64,000 nucleotides of DNA from Arthrinium phaeospermum (GCA_006503535.1 QYRS01000007.1:248001-312000); one strand, 5' to 3'. Numbered from the stretch's first letter, positions 34,528 to 46,788 are shown. Translations and numbers: made by a program. Notes: generated from the letters alone by a model not told the origin.

Positions 34528-36680
34528 ATGTCGTTACCCACGCAGTTCGAGGGCGTCTTGCCCCTCCACATGGTCCACAAGCCGCCGTTCAGCGTGCAAG
34601 CCCCCGGCGAGCTCGCCAAGGAGGGCGAGACGGCGCCCTTCCGGCACGCCAAGGCCAAAGACGGCCTCATCGACAAGCTCGACCCGGACATCGGCACCAT
34701 CTTCGAGCTGCTCAAGAACAGCACCGAGCAGTACGCCGACCGCACCGCCGTGGGCACGCGCCAGCTCGTCAAGATCCACAAGGAGGTCAAGAAGGTCCCC
34801 AAGGTCGTCGACGGCGAGACCAAAGAGGTCGAAAAGGAGTGGCAGTACTTTGAGCTCTCCCCCTTTACCTTCACGACCTACGCCGACTACGAGACCCTGG
34901 TCTTCCAGGTCGGCGCCGGGCTGCGGAAGCTGGGCATGGTCCCGGGTGACATTGCCCACCTGTTCGCTTCCACCAGCCGGAATTGGCTATGCATGGCGCA
35001 CGCCTGCTCCTCGCAGTCCATGACGATTGCGACGGCGTACGACACACTGGGCTCTGACGGTGTGCAGCATTCCCTGGTGCAGACTGGCGCCAAGGCCATG
35101 TTCACCGACCCACATCTTTTAAAGACGGCGTCGGGCCCCTTGAAGGCTGCCAAAGACGTACAGATTCTTATTTGGAACGATGGGAGCAACATGCCTTACA
35201 GTGACGAGGACATCGAGTCTTTCAAGAAGTCCAACTCGCACTTGAAGGTCCTATCTTTCTCAGAACTCCGGGCCCTGGGCGAGGCGAATCCCACACGTCC
35301 CGTCCCGCCTAAGCCGCAGGATCTCTACTGCATCATGTATACGTCTGGTACCAGTGGCCCTCCGAAGGGAGTGCCCATCACCCATGAGGGGATTATCGCC
35401 GGCATCGCGGGGCTGCACGCAGTCATTGCCGAAACCGTCTCCACTCGCGATGTGATCCTGGCGTACCTACCCCTGGCGCATATCTTTGAGCTGATCGTGG
35501 AGAACCTCGTGCTCTACGTGGGCGGGACCATGGGATATGGGTCTCCCCGCACGCTGGTGGATTCGTCCATGCGAAACTGCGCCGGCGATTTGCGAGAGCT
35601 CAAACCCACGATCATGGTAGGTGTTCCCCAGGTCTGGGAGACGGTCAAGAAGGGCGTCGAGGGCCGGGTCAAGTCGGCAGGCGCTCTTTCCCGCGCCGTA
35701 TTCTGGGGTGCGTACAATCTGAAGTCGGCTCTCGTTGCTGCCGGCATGCCTGGTGCGACCCTTTTGGACGGCCTAGTGTTTGGCCAGGTGCGACAGATGA
35801 CGGGAAACCGGCTCCGGTTTATTTTCAACGGCGCTTCGGGCATCTCGGCAGGCACGCAGCACTTCATGTCGATGGTGGTCGCGCCCATGATATCGGGATA
35901 CGGCCTGACGGAAACCTGCGCGAGCGGCGCGCTCGGCTGCCCGCTCCAGTGGACGCCCAACGCCATCGGCCCGGTGCCCGCCTCTGTCGAACTCAAGCTT
36001 GTCTCTTTGCCGGAGCTCAACTACCACGCCGACGCGACGCCGCCACAGGGCGAAATCCTGCTGCGCGGCAAGGCCGTGCTCAAGGAGTACTACAAAAACC
36101 CCGAGGAGACGGCCAAGGCCATCACGGCCGACGGCTGGTTCAAGACGGGCGATATTGGCGAATTTGACGCCAACGGCCACATTAAGGTTATCGACCGCGT
36201 CAAGAACCTGGTCAAGATGCAGGGCGGCGAGTACATTGCGCTCGAAAAGGTCGAGGCTGTCTACCGCGGCAGTGCCTACGTCCAGAACATTATGGTCTAC
36301 GGCGACGGCGAGCACCCGCGCGCCATCGCCATCTTGACCCCCAACGAGAAGAACCTGGCAGAGCTGGCCAAGAGCCTTGACGTCGACGAGAAGCACATGC
36401 ACCGCGACAAGAACGTCCGCGGCGCCGTACACAAGGACCTGCTGTCTAACGCCAAGAAGGGCGGCCTGAGTGGGCTCGAGATGATCAGCGCAGTGGTGCT
36501 GGTCGACGAGGAATGGACACCAGCAAACGTACGTTTTCACATTATCACTGCCCCAGCTAATCAATTGGTACAAGAACTAACAGAGAAAACCAGGGCCTGA
36601 CCACGGCGACATCGAAGGTCAACCGAAGAGCTCTCAAGGATCGGTACAAGAAGGAAATCGAGGAGGCGTTCAAGGCTTAA
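34528..36680 (+). CDS. Long-chain acyl-CoA synthetase (Faa1/Faa4 type)
   Basis: Exon 1 is 34528-36528 and exon 2 is 36594-36680; together 695 residues, the usual length for fungal fatty-acyl-CoA ligases. The adenylation motif YTSGTSGPPKGVPITHEG lies near 270-287, AYLPLAHIFE after it, and GYGLTETCASGALGCP near 457. The FACS signature region DGWFKTGDIGEFDANGHIKV and DRVKNLVKMQGGEYIALEKVE lies near 530-575. The enzyme couples ATP, fatty acid and CoA to make acyl-CoA for lipid synthesis, beta-oxidation and protein acylation. The small second exon supplies the conserved end TATSKVNRRALKDRY. The C-terminus (EEAFKA) is not a PTS1, so a peroxisomal location is not indicated. The first 400 bases are markedly rich in G/C at third positions. 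Confidence 0.94.
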
Positions 36681-37438
36681 ATACTCAGAGCCTCTGGCGT
36701 TCGAATAGACGAGGGGATGGCGGACTTTTATATATACCCATAGAGACTGTGACTGGGAATGGTATGAAAGAATTGGAACATAGCTAATATTATTTGGGGG
36801 ATAGGGGGTTAGCATGGATAGGGATGGGCTGGTTGCTATTCTTAGCTTGTATGTTTACTCACTAATATGACCATCTTCAAAACATTGTTCATGGAAACTA
36901 GAACCCGGTAGATGCAATCGAGGCTGCCAAATGGCAGTGTTGTTTGTCGGTCCGAATTGGTAGTGGGAGAGCTCTCAACCAGCCAGCCTGAGACGTCGGT
37001 TCTTCCAGGGCCTTGAACACAGTTGCTCAGTACTGCCAATCAGAAAATCTGATAAAGACTACGCGTCCTTGGATTTTGACGCGACTCCTTTCAGGTGTAG
37101 AAGCTGGGGGTAGGTTAGCACCCACAAAGACGTCGGTTGCCCTGCTCCCCCGCCCCTTTCAGTGGTCTACTCTAACAACCCAACACCCAATACCAGATAC
37201 CAGATACCTGCCTGATAACCAAGGATAAACGCGTCCGTAACTGTAGCTACCTGCTCAGCTAAACCAGCACTCGCCAAGGCCTATTCGCACATTTCCTACA
37301 TGTAAATACGCGACCTGATCCTCCCATTTTCTGTGTCTCATCCCCACCTACATTTCTCTTCCTCCCACAGAACCACACATCACCACTCCCATTTATCCCA
37401 AGTGTGACAACACGATCCCCTATCTCAGTAAGTCAGTC
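36681..37438. other. Intergenic region
   Basis: 3' flank of the acyl-CoA synthetase followed by a C/A-rich upstream region of the orphan gene at 37439, with CCACA and CATTTCT blocks typical of a leader. No gene seen. Confidence 0.5.
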
Positions 37439-39913
37439 ATGTCTATGCCTCGACCGAAACATCATACATCATCACCGACTCAAACACCCTCTGTCAATAA
37501 CATGGACACCTCGTCCCCCACGGCCCTGGCCATGTATGGAGGAGTCCACCGTCCTGGCAGCACTGCTCCCCGGCGCACCAGCGCGGGCGAAAAGGGCGCA
37601 GTCGTCGCCAAGAAGAAGCTCGAGGACACAGAGGGCACGGTGAAGGGTAAGCTCATCAACAAGTCCCACGTGGTGGAGACACCCCTCGCCCTTCCCGGCA
37701 TCCACAAGTCCTTCGATTCCTGGAAGCAGGAGCAGAAGCAGAAACAGAAGCAGCAGCAACATCCTTTTGCTATTGGATCCTCGACTCTATACCAACCACA
37801 GCAGCAGCCCAAGAGCGCCACTATTCATGACTCCAAGAAGAACTCGCGCCATCTACGGGCACACTTGGACTCCGTTTCGGCCATGGTGGCGGACGCCGAG
37901 AAGAAGGCTCTGGCATCCACCGTCTCTCATACTGAGCGGTCCTCTGGTCATGGCAATTCGGAATATGGCTCGCGCTCCGTGTCGCAGCCATTTGAGGCCC
38001 CACGTCACGCCCGTTGCGGAACAAATTATTTTGCCAACCCGAACTTGGTTCGACCCATGCCACGGCCATCCACTGGTAAGCCCGAGAGACTGGAACCGCC
38101 TTCGCCCGCTGTGGTACTGCCGCCCAGAGATCCCAGAGGACGTCTCAACTCGCCTTCGCACCGCCGAGGTGTCCCGGGACCCGATTTCTTTCGGCCCGAG
38201 ATCCTACCGGCTTCAGAGTCCAACCCAATCGGCTGGTTCACCGCAGTCAAGCCGCACGATGCTACCGGATATCAGGATGGTGGCCATAGTCACAAGATGG
38301 TCGAGAACGGTGGACAGTTTGGAAGCAGCAACGGTAGCAACATCCACAACAATCAGTCGGAAAACCCTGTTCTCGGCAAGTCGGGATGCACCATGCAGAC
38401 TGACTATGATCAGGAGGACGACGGAGACGTATTCACACTCCTGGACGAAGCTCGCGCCGCAAATACAAGCACAAACACGAACGCGGTCTCATCCAGCAGC
38501 CAGGAGGCCGCGACCACTGGTACTAGCGACCTCGGCTTCACCTACGATCCTACGCCATGGAAGACGTCCAAGTGTCAGCGCGTCCCTAGTGGACCACCGT
38601 CCGCCACTCCTTCTGCTCCCATGCGAGCACCACTGCGCACTGATGCAACATCAAGTGTTTGGGACATTGACAGCAGCGGCCCCTTAGCTCTGAAGCCTCT
38701 GCCGCCGCGAGATAACCCCAAAGCAGTTCTCCGCTCAGCTGAGCCCCATTTACCGGACACGGCTGATATCCGCTCTTTGGATAACACTGCTACACAATGT
38801 CCCACCATTGACAAAGGCAGCGTCCGCATCGGTAGCGACTGTCACCAACGCGCATCGGCGACGATGCCGTGGCACCATGCGAGTCGTATCCCGAGCACCT
38901 TCAACAACGGCCCGGATATCGCTCCAGCTGCTCCTTCGCACTCGCATCGTACTGAAGAAAAGACAAACACCCAGTCTTCCGCCAACGACCGCAGCAACGG
39001 AATCATCAACCCGAAGGCGCTGTGGCCCACTCCTCCGCTCGCGTGCGGTAGAGATGGGGAGAAGGGTTTCCCGGGCACTGGTCTTGGTATTTCCGCTCCT
39101 CCTGATATTTCAGCACCCGAGCACCGTCGTTCCTGCCCCATGTCGCTGGAGGATACCGACCGCCTCCTCCGCAGCCTCAGCACGAACGACCTCATCGCCC
39201 TATGCACCAAGTGCCAATGCGAGCTGCAGGAGCGCGGCCGCAGCTTCACCTCGCTCCTCAGCCGTGGCAGTGGAAACAATGGCATGGCGGCGGCGGCGGC
39301 GGCAGCAGCAGCAGCAACAACAACAGAGGTAGCAGCGACCGTAGTTCCGAATGATGACATCAACATCGGTGGCGGTCGCGCATCTAAGGACAAGCGGAAG
39401 TTTGGTGCTACTGATTCTGATACCGAGGAACACACTGGAGCAGACAGTGCAAAGGTCCCCAAACAAACCCAACAGGGCGAGGAGCAGAAGAGCAAGAAGC
39501 ACAAAAGCGAGGATGACTCAGTCTTGCCGAGCGTAGAGGAGGAGGATACGATGCAAAGCGTCCATTATAGCCCCACTCCTTCCGTCACGGTGAATCCCCC
39601 AGCTTCTCATCTGGATCTCCAGAGCAAGACTGAGGGCCAGTCGGACGAAGCCACGAGTACCGGAGAGGATAGTGGTGACGAGCAGCAGCTGAAGAGACAG
39701 CTTGAAAACACGACACCTCGGCCGGAGTTGGAAAGCACCCCTGCTACCGCTACTGAGATTGCCGCGGCCGAGCCCCTTCCGACCAACCAAGCAGCAAGCG
39801 TCGACAAAGCAGAGGACCAAGGATGGCACTATGTCAAAGAGGACTGCTGGAAGAGCCCGCAACCACTCTGCGGAGAAGTCTTCGAGATGGTCGAAAGACG
39901 CGAGTGTTCCTAA
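37439..39913 (+). CDS. Large low-complexity protein of unknown function (824 aa)
   Basis: A single open frame of 824 residues that I do not recognise. It is mostly polar and probably disordered. Features seen: a Gln/Lys-rich stretch around residue 100 (KQEQKQKQKQQQHPF), many Ser/Thr/Pro segments, and a better-ordered block near 575-615 (LEDTDRLLRSLSTNDLIALC, then TKCQCELQERGRSF). An alanine run from a GCG/GCA repeat at about 39283-39315 follows, then acidic/Lys-rich stretches (KKHKSEDDS). The end carries paired aromatic and Cys residues (GWHYVKEDCWKS, EMVERRECS). An alternative start is ATG 37502. The long open frame with a CT/CA-rich leader supports a real gene. A nuclear or scaffold role would be a guess. 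Confidence 0.7.
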   Translation: MSMPRPKHHTSSPTQTPSVNNMDTSSPTALAMYGGVHRPGSTAPRRTSAGEKGAVVAKKKLEDTEGTVKGKLINKSHVVETPLALPGIHKSFDSWKQEQKQKQKQQQHPFAIGSSTLYQPQQQPKSATIHDSKKNSRHLRAHLDSVSAMVADAEKKALASTVSHTERSSGHGNSEYGSRSVSQPFEAPRHARCGTNYFANPNLVRPMPRPSTGKPERLEPPSPAVVLPPRDPRGRLNSPSHRRGVPGPDFFRPEILPASESNPIGWFTAVKPHDATGYQDGGHSHKMVENGGQFGSSNGSNIHNNQSENPVLGKSGCTMQTDYDQEDDGDVFTLLDEARAANTSTNTNAVSSSSQEAATTGTSDLGFTYDPTPWKTSKCQRVPSGPPSATPSAPMRAPLRTDATSSVWDIDSSGPLALKPLPPRDNPKAVLRSAEPHLPDTADIRSLDNTATQCPTIDKGSVRIGSDCHQRASATMPWHHASRIPSTFNNGPDIAPAAPSHSHRTEEKTNTQSSANDRSNGIINPKALWPTPPLACGRDGEKGFPGTGLGISAPPDISAPEHRRSCPMSLEDTDRLLRSLSTNDLIALCTKCQCELQERGRSFTSLLSRGSGNNGMAAAAAAAAAATTTEVAATVVPNDDINIGGGRASKDKRKFGATDSDTEEHTGADSAKVPKQTQQGEEQKSKKHKSEDDSVLPSVEEEDTMQSVHYSPTPSVTVNPPASHLDLQSKTEGQSDEATSTGEDSGDEQQLKRQLENTTPRPELESTPATATEIAAAEPLPTNQAASVDKAEDQGWHYVKEDCWKSPQPLCGEVFEMVERRECS

Positions 39914-41071
39914 AGTTGCGGTTATCCATCCCCCCTTATATTGTCTTACCCTCCACTTTGCCTGCCGCATACGTCACGAAGGAACCAACCCCCTTTTCTT
40001 CACGCTCTGCATCTCATCGATGAAACTGTTCGGCTTATGAATCACATAACGATACGACGCAACGGCAACTACATCCCCTGTCTCTATTCTCCGACAAAAC
40101 GGCCGCCGTGACCGGCTGTACGCTTTATGCCTATTTTTAACCTGGACATGTAGGGAGACCCATAGGATGTGAAGGAAGAAGAGATATCATTATTATTCAT
40201 GCTTAGCTATGAATCATGGCGTCGCTCCAAGATGGACTGGAGGCGCCTAATACATACAGATCACATGCATAGCAATGAATCAAATCGTTTATTATTAACA
40301 AATGATCGCCTCAGAACCTGACCGGTCGTCTAACGTTTCTCGTGCTTCTCTGATGATCTAGCCTGATCAGCGCCACGCGATTTTCAACGATATCGTTGTC
40401 CTGACTAGATAGCAGAGCGGCAGCGAGCTATACCGCCGGCATACCAATGATCTAAGTTGAACCAAGTCAGGCCACTTTACTGCATACCTCAAGCATGATG
40501 GTCGTTGGGTTCCCCTTCAATTCTCTACATGAACAATTCGGCCCCCTTTTACCCGGATTTTCTCACGTCAACACACCTGATCTATTACATGTAACAGCTT
40601 TTATACACACCACAATCCCCGATAAGCGTGCTGGTTGTTTACTTCATAATATTGCAATGAAATGTAATTGATTGCTTGAACCTAAACTCCTTACTGTGCA
40701 ACAAATCATGTGGTATAAATCCGTAATGAGGTTTACCCCGAGTGCGAAAAGCGTTCTTAGGAATGCGTAACTCGTAGCCAAGGCCAAGTGTGCCGTTGAG
40801 TACCCCAGCGAAAGTCTTGTATCGTACTTTATGCTCCATCTGCGATCTTGCCTTCTCCTCCCCTTAATCTCAGGTCTTTCTGTCTGCCAAAGGGGACGGG
40901 GCTGTCAGATCCTGTGACCTGGTTGCCACCGTAGTGGTCAACTCCATCAAAGGCATTGGCCTGGGTTGTCGGCATTGGCCTGGTTGTCACTAAACTGGTT
41001 GCCACCGAAGTTGTCGTCGAATCCGCCGGATTGACTATCGCCGACCTGGTCTGTCCCGGAAAGCCGTGTTC
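39914..41071. other. Intergenic region between convergent genes
   Basis: 3' flanks of the orphan gene and of the YSC84-like gene. The part from about 40180 to 40680 is A/T-rich. An imperfect GGTTGTC/GGTTGCCACC repeat occurs around 40920-41000. No gene seen. Confidence 0.5.
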
Positions 41072-42558
41072 TTATTCGCTCATTTTGACATAATTGCTGG
41101 GGAAAATGCCATGCCGTGTTCCAATCATACCGGTCCTAGTTCCTGTTAGTACAACAACCTCTGATAATAAAACAATTGTGCCAAAAAGATCGGTCACTTA
41201 CCACCAGTCATTGGCGCTGTCAGTCTTCTTCAGCACGGTGATAACTTCGCCCTTCTTGAATCCGAGGTCGCCAGGCTGGTCAGCCTCAAAGGTGAACAGA
41301 GCTACAGCCTCGTTCTTCTTCAGCATGGCGTTCTTGCTCTGGAAGTTTGGTTTCGGTGCAGCAGGTCTGCCAGGACCGGCCCTCTTGTCCGTCTGGGGGC
41401 CATCGGCACCGAATTGGCCTGTGCTGTTCCTGTTCGGATTGCTACCACCAGGGCGGTCATAGACGTCGTCCTGCCATGTACTAGCACGTTTCGGTGGACC
41501 GAAGTTTTCTTGGCTGCCTCCGTAAGCCGCGGCGGCTGCGGGTGCGGCCCTGGTTGCGCCCTGGTTGTTGCCCCAGCTTGCACTGTTCTGTGAGTCATCG
41601 TATTGCGGAACATCGTTGTACATGGCGTCGTCCATGCTCCCTGATCGGGTACCGTTGAACACCCTAGAGTTCAAGACGGTCATCAAAGGCGCGGACTGCG
41701 GTGGGGGTCGGACGGAGCCCGTGAGAAGTTGCATGGCACTCAGTCGCTGGCCGTACAGCTTCTCGTTTGCGTCCTTTCGTTCGATAATAGCCGAGCCTTC
41801 CAGCGAGACACCAGCGAACAGTCCCTTCGTTTTGCTGTATGCGAAAACGCCCGCAACACTCTTAAGAGAGGCAGCACCGGCGGCTTCGGCATTGCGACCG
41901 ACGGGACCGGCTGCGATAGAGACGTTCCCGCCCAGGGTAATGGAGCCTTGTTGCGCAAAGGTCTTGACGGCGCTGGCGTCGTTAAGAATGAAGACGAAGT
42001 CTGTTAACTCGAACCCGATTTGACCGCCAAAGCCACCACCCGCCGTCATGATGGCGGTAGGCGCCGACCAAGAGCCATCGGGAAGTCGAGCGACAACGAG
42101 GCCAGAACCGAATCGAGCCGAGCCGAGGAAACCGGCTTTGAATACTGTGAGAATTGCCAGGCCCTAATTTGTCGTCGCATCTAGGTCAGAACTGGTACAG
42201 CCATGCGGGTGCCTGGGACGGCAGCAGCGGCACTGCAGATGGGAAGAAGCGGAAAGTGGAGTGGGAGGTAGGTTTGCTCACCTTCGCGTTGGCGAGGACT
42301 TGGGGAGGAATGATCTTGTCAGGCCCAAAAGATTGTCGCGGGTCGATGAAGCTGGTCAGGATCTTGCCGCACTTCTTGCATTCGGCTGTTGGCGCAAAAG
42401 AGAACTCATTAGCACATTGTTCTGCGCATCGCAAGTTGCTATGTATGGCATCACAAGCAGCCGTTGAGCGGCTGCGGGGCGCCGGGCTTGTTTGTATGTT
42501 TTAGACAGCAATTGGACTTACACGACAAGGACGACGGGAGGGGGTTGTTGATACCCAT
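41072..42558 (-). CDS. Ysc84/Lsb3-like protein with SYLF and SH3 domains
   Basis: Four exons: 42558-42522, 42385-42282, 42163-41202, 41135-41072; about 388 residues. The N-terminus MGINNPLPSSLS leads into a SYLF (formerly DUF500) domain over about 1-215: CKKCGKILTSFIDPRQSFGP, GLAILTVFKAGFLGSARFGS, GGGFGGQIGFELTDFVFIL. Yeast Ysc84 and human SH3YL1 use this domain to bind phosphoinositides and actin. A Gly/Ser/Pro-rich linker follows. A C-terminal SH3 domain (VALFTFEADQPGDLGFKKGE, ending with GIFPSNYVK) is completed only by the last short exon. Yeast Lsb3/Ysc84 act at cortical actin patches in endocytosis. The gene is divergent from the SNARE gene at 43932. Confidence 0.92.
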
Positions 42559-43931
42559 CGTGGCGGTTCGCTGTGTCTGTTCTCAACGTACGACCGGCCT
42601 GGAACTGGTTTGAATTACGGAAAGGTCGTCGGAATGGCACAAGGTAGTAGAAGTAGAAGGTGGTAGGCGATGATGAGTGTTTGGGCAATCAGTCGGGCAG
42701 TGTGGGGTTACTAGCAGTATCGCGAGGGAAACAATCGACAGGCAGGCAGGCAGGCAGGTGGATGGGCTGAGCTTCCCGCGAAATAACAAGGTGGCGGGGC
42801 AAAAGCTCTTGGGAGAGACCGAGCTACCCGAGCCGTTCAAAGACAAGGTCTGATGAGGTGGATCTAGATGGAAGCGATGCTGCTGCTGGTCAAGGGAACG
42901 GAATCGGATCGAGAAGCACGTCGTCTTTCCCGCTATGCGTATGTATTTATCTTGGTCGCATTCAGGCATCTACATAGTAGTGGTATTCCCTGTTGCATAT
43001 CACAGAGAGAGAGGCGAACTTCCAGAACGTTGATTGCTGCCCGCCCCGAAAAAGTTGGGATGGATAAGTGACAAGTGAGCAGCGTGACGGCACTGACAGC
43101 CCGGTTGCGTAATAAGGCTGGGCTTAGACAGCGCTAGAGTGGCCATCCTAATCAACGAACCCAGCTCTGGGCCAGTCTGCCAGTCCTATCCCTCGCATTC
43201 GCCTGGTCAGTAATGGTAGCCTGCGAGCGAGGGAGTTGGGAGTCGGGCAAAGCCTCCTCCACAAACCTGCTGAGCCACAAGTACACATTGCCTTGGTGAC
43301 TACAACCTGGTTTGAAGGTACTGGGCGGGCCTCCGTTCTGGCCTGCGTCATTCTCGTCCCCGGATCTGCCAGCAACCTAGGGTGGTCCCCCTTTTTTTCC
43401 TTACATACGCATAAGCATTGATGCATGGCGAGAATCGAGACGAGATCCTGTAGGGATTGTATTGGCACCTCATAGTACTATTCCACTCCTTTGGTATAAT
43501 GTGAATCGCTTTTTTGTCTGCCATAATTGACAACAAAGACATCTCCTGAGTCAATACTACTACATTGAGAATTTGCCGACCTCGTTGCGCTTAGACTTTC
43601 CCACGAACTTCAAAGCCGCGCCAGCTGTGAAACGCGCAGGTGCCACCGTTGCCCCCAAAGCCTAGAACCTCGCCCAACTATCGTGATCCTCGTTCCACCA
43701 TCTTCCCTTCCCACCCTTCAACGCCCACCACATACATACATACTCTCCCGGACAATCGACGACGCCCGCCCCCCACGTTCCGGAGAACCCGGTCGATCAC
43801 TTTGCTCAAATTAAAAGAGCCAAGCTCCATTTACACTGCTGGCGCCACGCCGCTCCCGATACAATCGTTGAGACACCATCACTACCACCAACAACAGTAA
43901 CAAAAACCCACCAAACCCCCCTAAAGCGACC
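42559..43931. promoter_or_regulatory. Divergent promoter region of the YSC84-like and SNARE genes
   Basis: About 1.37 kb between divergent starts. It contains a GGCA tetranucleotide repeat (about 42740-42758) close to the YSC84-like gene and a C/A-rich leader before the SNARE gene. No coding sequence seen. Confidence 0.5.
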
Positions 43932-44334
43932 ATGTCCGACGCATACGAGCGCGAGCGCCAGAACAACGCCAGGCTCGAGGAGCTCTCAGCCAAGGTCTCC
44001 TCCTTGCGCGGCGTCACCGTGGACATCTACGACAATGCGCGCGCGCAAGATGTGATTGACAACACTGTACGTAAACCTACAATGCACCCGCCGCCGCCGC
44101 AGCAGCAGCAACGTAATAGGGAATCACCATCAAGCTAACCATTTGTTCGTGTCCCGAATATAGTCCGATACCTTCTCGTCCATGTCGACGCAGCTAAAGG
44201 GTTCCGCCGGCCGCCTCGGCCGCGCCGCCGCCTCGGGGAACAAGATCGCCATCTTCAAGCTGTCCGCCGTCATCATCGGCGCCTTCCTGGTGCTCTATTG
44301 GCTGTACAAGCTGTTATTCCGGGGCGCGGCCTAA
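43932..44334 (+). CDS. Small Bet1/Sft1-type Qc-SNARE
   Basis: Two exons (43932-44066 and 44164-44334) joined over a 97-nt intron give 101 residues. The protein is a single SNARE helix followed by a C-terminal membrane anchor. The helix runs from LEELSAKVSSLRGVTVDIYD through NARAQDVIDNT into SDTFSSMSTQLKGSAGRLGR, with a Gln (in ARAQDV) at the likely zero layer. The anchor is FKLSAVIIGAFLVLYWLY. The lack of an N-terminal domain and the size match yeast Sft1 and Bet1, tail-anchored SNAREs of ER-Golgi and intra-Golgi fusion. Which of the two it is cannot be settled here; the length favours Sft1. Confidence 0.88.
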
Positions 44335-44960
44335 AGTCGACAGATCCGATTCTTTCTTAATCCTTTCGCTCCCGAAATGGATGCGTTGACGCTTGCGCAG
44401 ACCTTGACACAGAAAGAGAGCGAGGAGGCGATTTTGTCGAGTACAGGGAGGGAAACAGACACACAGGGGACTGTTTGTCAAATGCTTTGATGGGGTATTT
44501 CCCATAGGGAGGCCAATATGTCAAGATTGAGCACGGGACAAACAAATTCTGGCGAGGCAAAAAAGCGCCGAGGCAACCTACCGAACAAAACTAGGTGGCG
44601 AGTCCCCGTCATAAGCTTCGAACGACGCACAGAGGGCGAGGACGGACCGATAGCAGCTTGGAGGATATGGACGTTGGACTACGTACGGACGGCTGCACTT
44701 TCAGCATAGCATTGGCGTTTCAAATGGGGTATAATCGTTTAGGTTGCGGGTTCATACAGTACATGGCATCAAAGATGCTCGCGTTTCATAACTAAATCAT
44801 TCTATGTGCAAACAGGTCATTTAAGCTGGCATAAACATCTGGAATCGACTTGCGACCTGTCACAGTTCACACGCGGTAGATAGACCTTGACTTGATGTAA
44901 ATCAGCCGCATGTTCCAGCTTGTCTACTTTTTCGGATCTAGCAGAACCAGTCGGGCTAAT
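44335..44960. other. Intergenic region between convergent genes
   Basis: 3' flanks of the SNARE gene and the ArfGAP gene. Short open frames only; nothing supportable. Confidence 0.55.
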
Positions 44961-46788
44961 CTACTGCCAAACGTTGGTGCCAAACAAATCATCATTGCCG
45001 CCGAATCCGCCGCCGGTAGACTTAGCGGCACCGCCGTTGCCGGCCGAAGCAGCCCCCGCGCCCGTGCTGCTCGTCCATCCACCGAACTCTTCATCGGCCG
45101 TCACGGCCGGGGTAGTGCTGAAACTACCGCCCCCTCCGGGCACAATGCTCTGGCTGGCCAAAGATGCTCCGCTGCCTCCCCAGCCACCAAAGTCGCCGAA
45201 ACCGGGCGATTTGGAAAGCCCGGGGCTCTTGACTGCTGGGGCGGCAGAGGCAGGGGCGGCAGCGGGAGCAGCCGGCTCGCCCCATGCGTTGCCCCAGACA
45301 TCGGAGTTGCTCCAGTTAGGCACCGCAGCAGAAGTAGCCACAGGGTTGACCGGCGCGGGTGGTGAGTTCGGCTTTGGCGAGGACAAGTTGAAGACCGAGT
45401 CCATGGCCGGCGCAGGTGCCGGCGCGGGCGGCGATGCTGTCTTGGTTGGGATGGCGCTCGGGGCCGGTGCAGGGCTCGACAGGTCAAAGAGATCACCCAT
45501 GGCGGATGACGATGACTGAGCAGGGGCCGCAGGTGGAGCGCCCCATCCGCCGAAGCTGCTGGATGTGGACATGGCTGGCTTTGGCTGCTGCTGAGGGGCA
45601 GCTGGCTTGGAGGGCTTCGTGTCGAAAAAGCCGCCTCCGCTCAAATTCGAGAAGGCAGAGGTAGACTGAGGCGTGGACTTGCCACTAGCCATACTAGTCA
45701 GACCAGCAAAGGCGTCTACCTGGGGGCTCTTGGGCGATTTCATGCTGTTGCTGTTGCTGCTGCTACCAAAGCTTAAGCCGGCAAAGTCATCCATAAGACT
45801 GCCACCAGACTTTTGAGGGTGGTGGCCCATCGTAGGCGACACTGGCGACGCCATAGAACCGAAGCCGCTGCCGAAAGAGCTGGACGCGTGGTGCGAAGAC
45901 TGCTGTGGTTGAGGCTTGGGGGCTGCTGCGTATAGAGACAAGATAGACTGCTTCAGATCCGGTCGCGATTGACCGCCAGACATGCCACCCATGCCCGTGG
46001 TACTAGCAGGTCGTGGGGGAGCGGCAGGTGCATCGCTGAGGAAGTCCAAGCCGAATAAGGAGTCCTTCGCGGTGGTCGTCTTCGGGGGCGCCGGGGCTGC
46101 TTTAGGTGGACCAGGCTGGTTGGCTGAAGGGCCAGCGGTGCTCGCACGCGGAGGCAGGTCGTCCCCGCCGATGAGGTCTCCTTGGGGCGCCGCGGCACGC
46201 TGGGGCGCGGCCGATTGGCCCGGTGCCTTGCGCTGAGATTCTCTCCTTTCGATATTCTGCTTTTCCTTGACAATGCTGAGGGGTATGTCATCATCGCCGG
46301 CGACATCTAGGGATGCAGGATCAGGCATGGGGCCGTCCATGACCCATCTCTTGAGCTCGTACTTGGTGCGAATGAAGTTCTCCATCTTGGCCTCGGAGGG
46401 CACGTGGCCTGGTGCCAGCTTGGATTCCCAGTACTTGTTGGCTCGCGCGTTGCCCCAGCTGAGGATGCTCCTCAATTGCTCGTCGGTCCATGAGTCGAGA
46501 TCGACCGACTTAACTCGAGAGATATGCGTTCCCATACCGCGGTGAATACCGGAACATCGAATGCAGATGAAGACGCCGAGATTCCAGCTGGCCCATCTTG
46601 GGTCTGCAATTTAGAAGGTCAATTGGCGTGGCCAAGGCATATGCGGAACAGGAAAGGATGGAGGACTTACGCTTGTTCTTCTTGCAGTCAGCGCATATCT
46701 TGTTGGTTTCGAGTTTCAAGAGACTCTTGATCGTGGCCTGGTTCTGGGCGGCCTTCTCAGCCGCCGGATTCGGTGGCCGCCTCGACAT
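44961..46788 (-). CDS. ArfGAP of the SMAP/Age2 type
   Basis: Two exons (46788-46671 and 46603-44961) give about 586 residues. The N-terminal ArfGAP zinc finger reads CADCKKNK, then HPRWASWNLGVFICIRC, i.e. C-x2-C-x17-C-x2-C, followed by SGIHRGMGTHISRVKSVDLD, which includes the catalytic Arg. The finger is interrupted by the only intron. The rest is a Ser/Ala/Gly/Pro-rich tail with repeated DLF/DLSSP and FGGW/WG motifs and ends DDLFGTNVWQ. Such motifs bind clathrin adaptors and coats in related proteins. ArfGAPs stimulate GTP hydrolysis on Arf1 and control coat recycling at the trans-Golgi and endosomes. The SMAP/Age2 assignment rests on the finger sequence and tail; no UBA domain was seen, which argues against Gts1. 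Confidence 0.92.
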
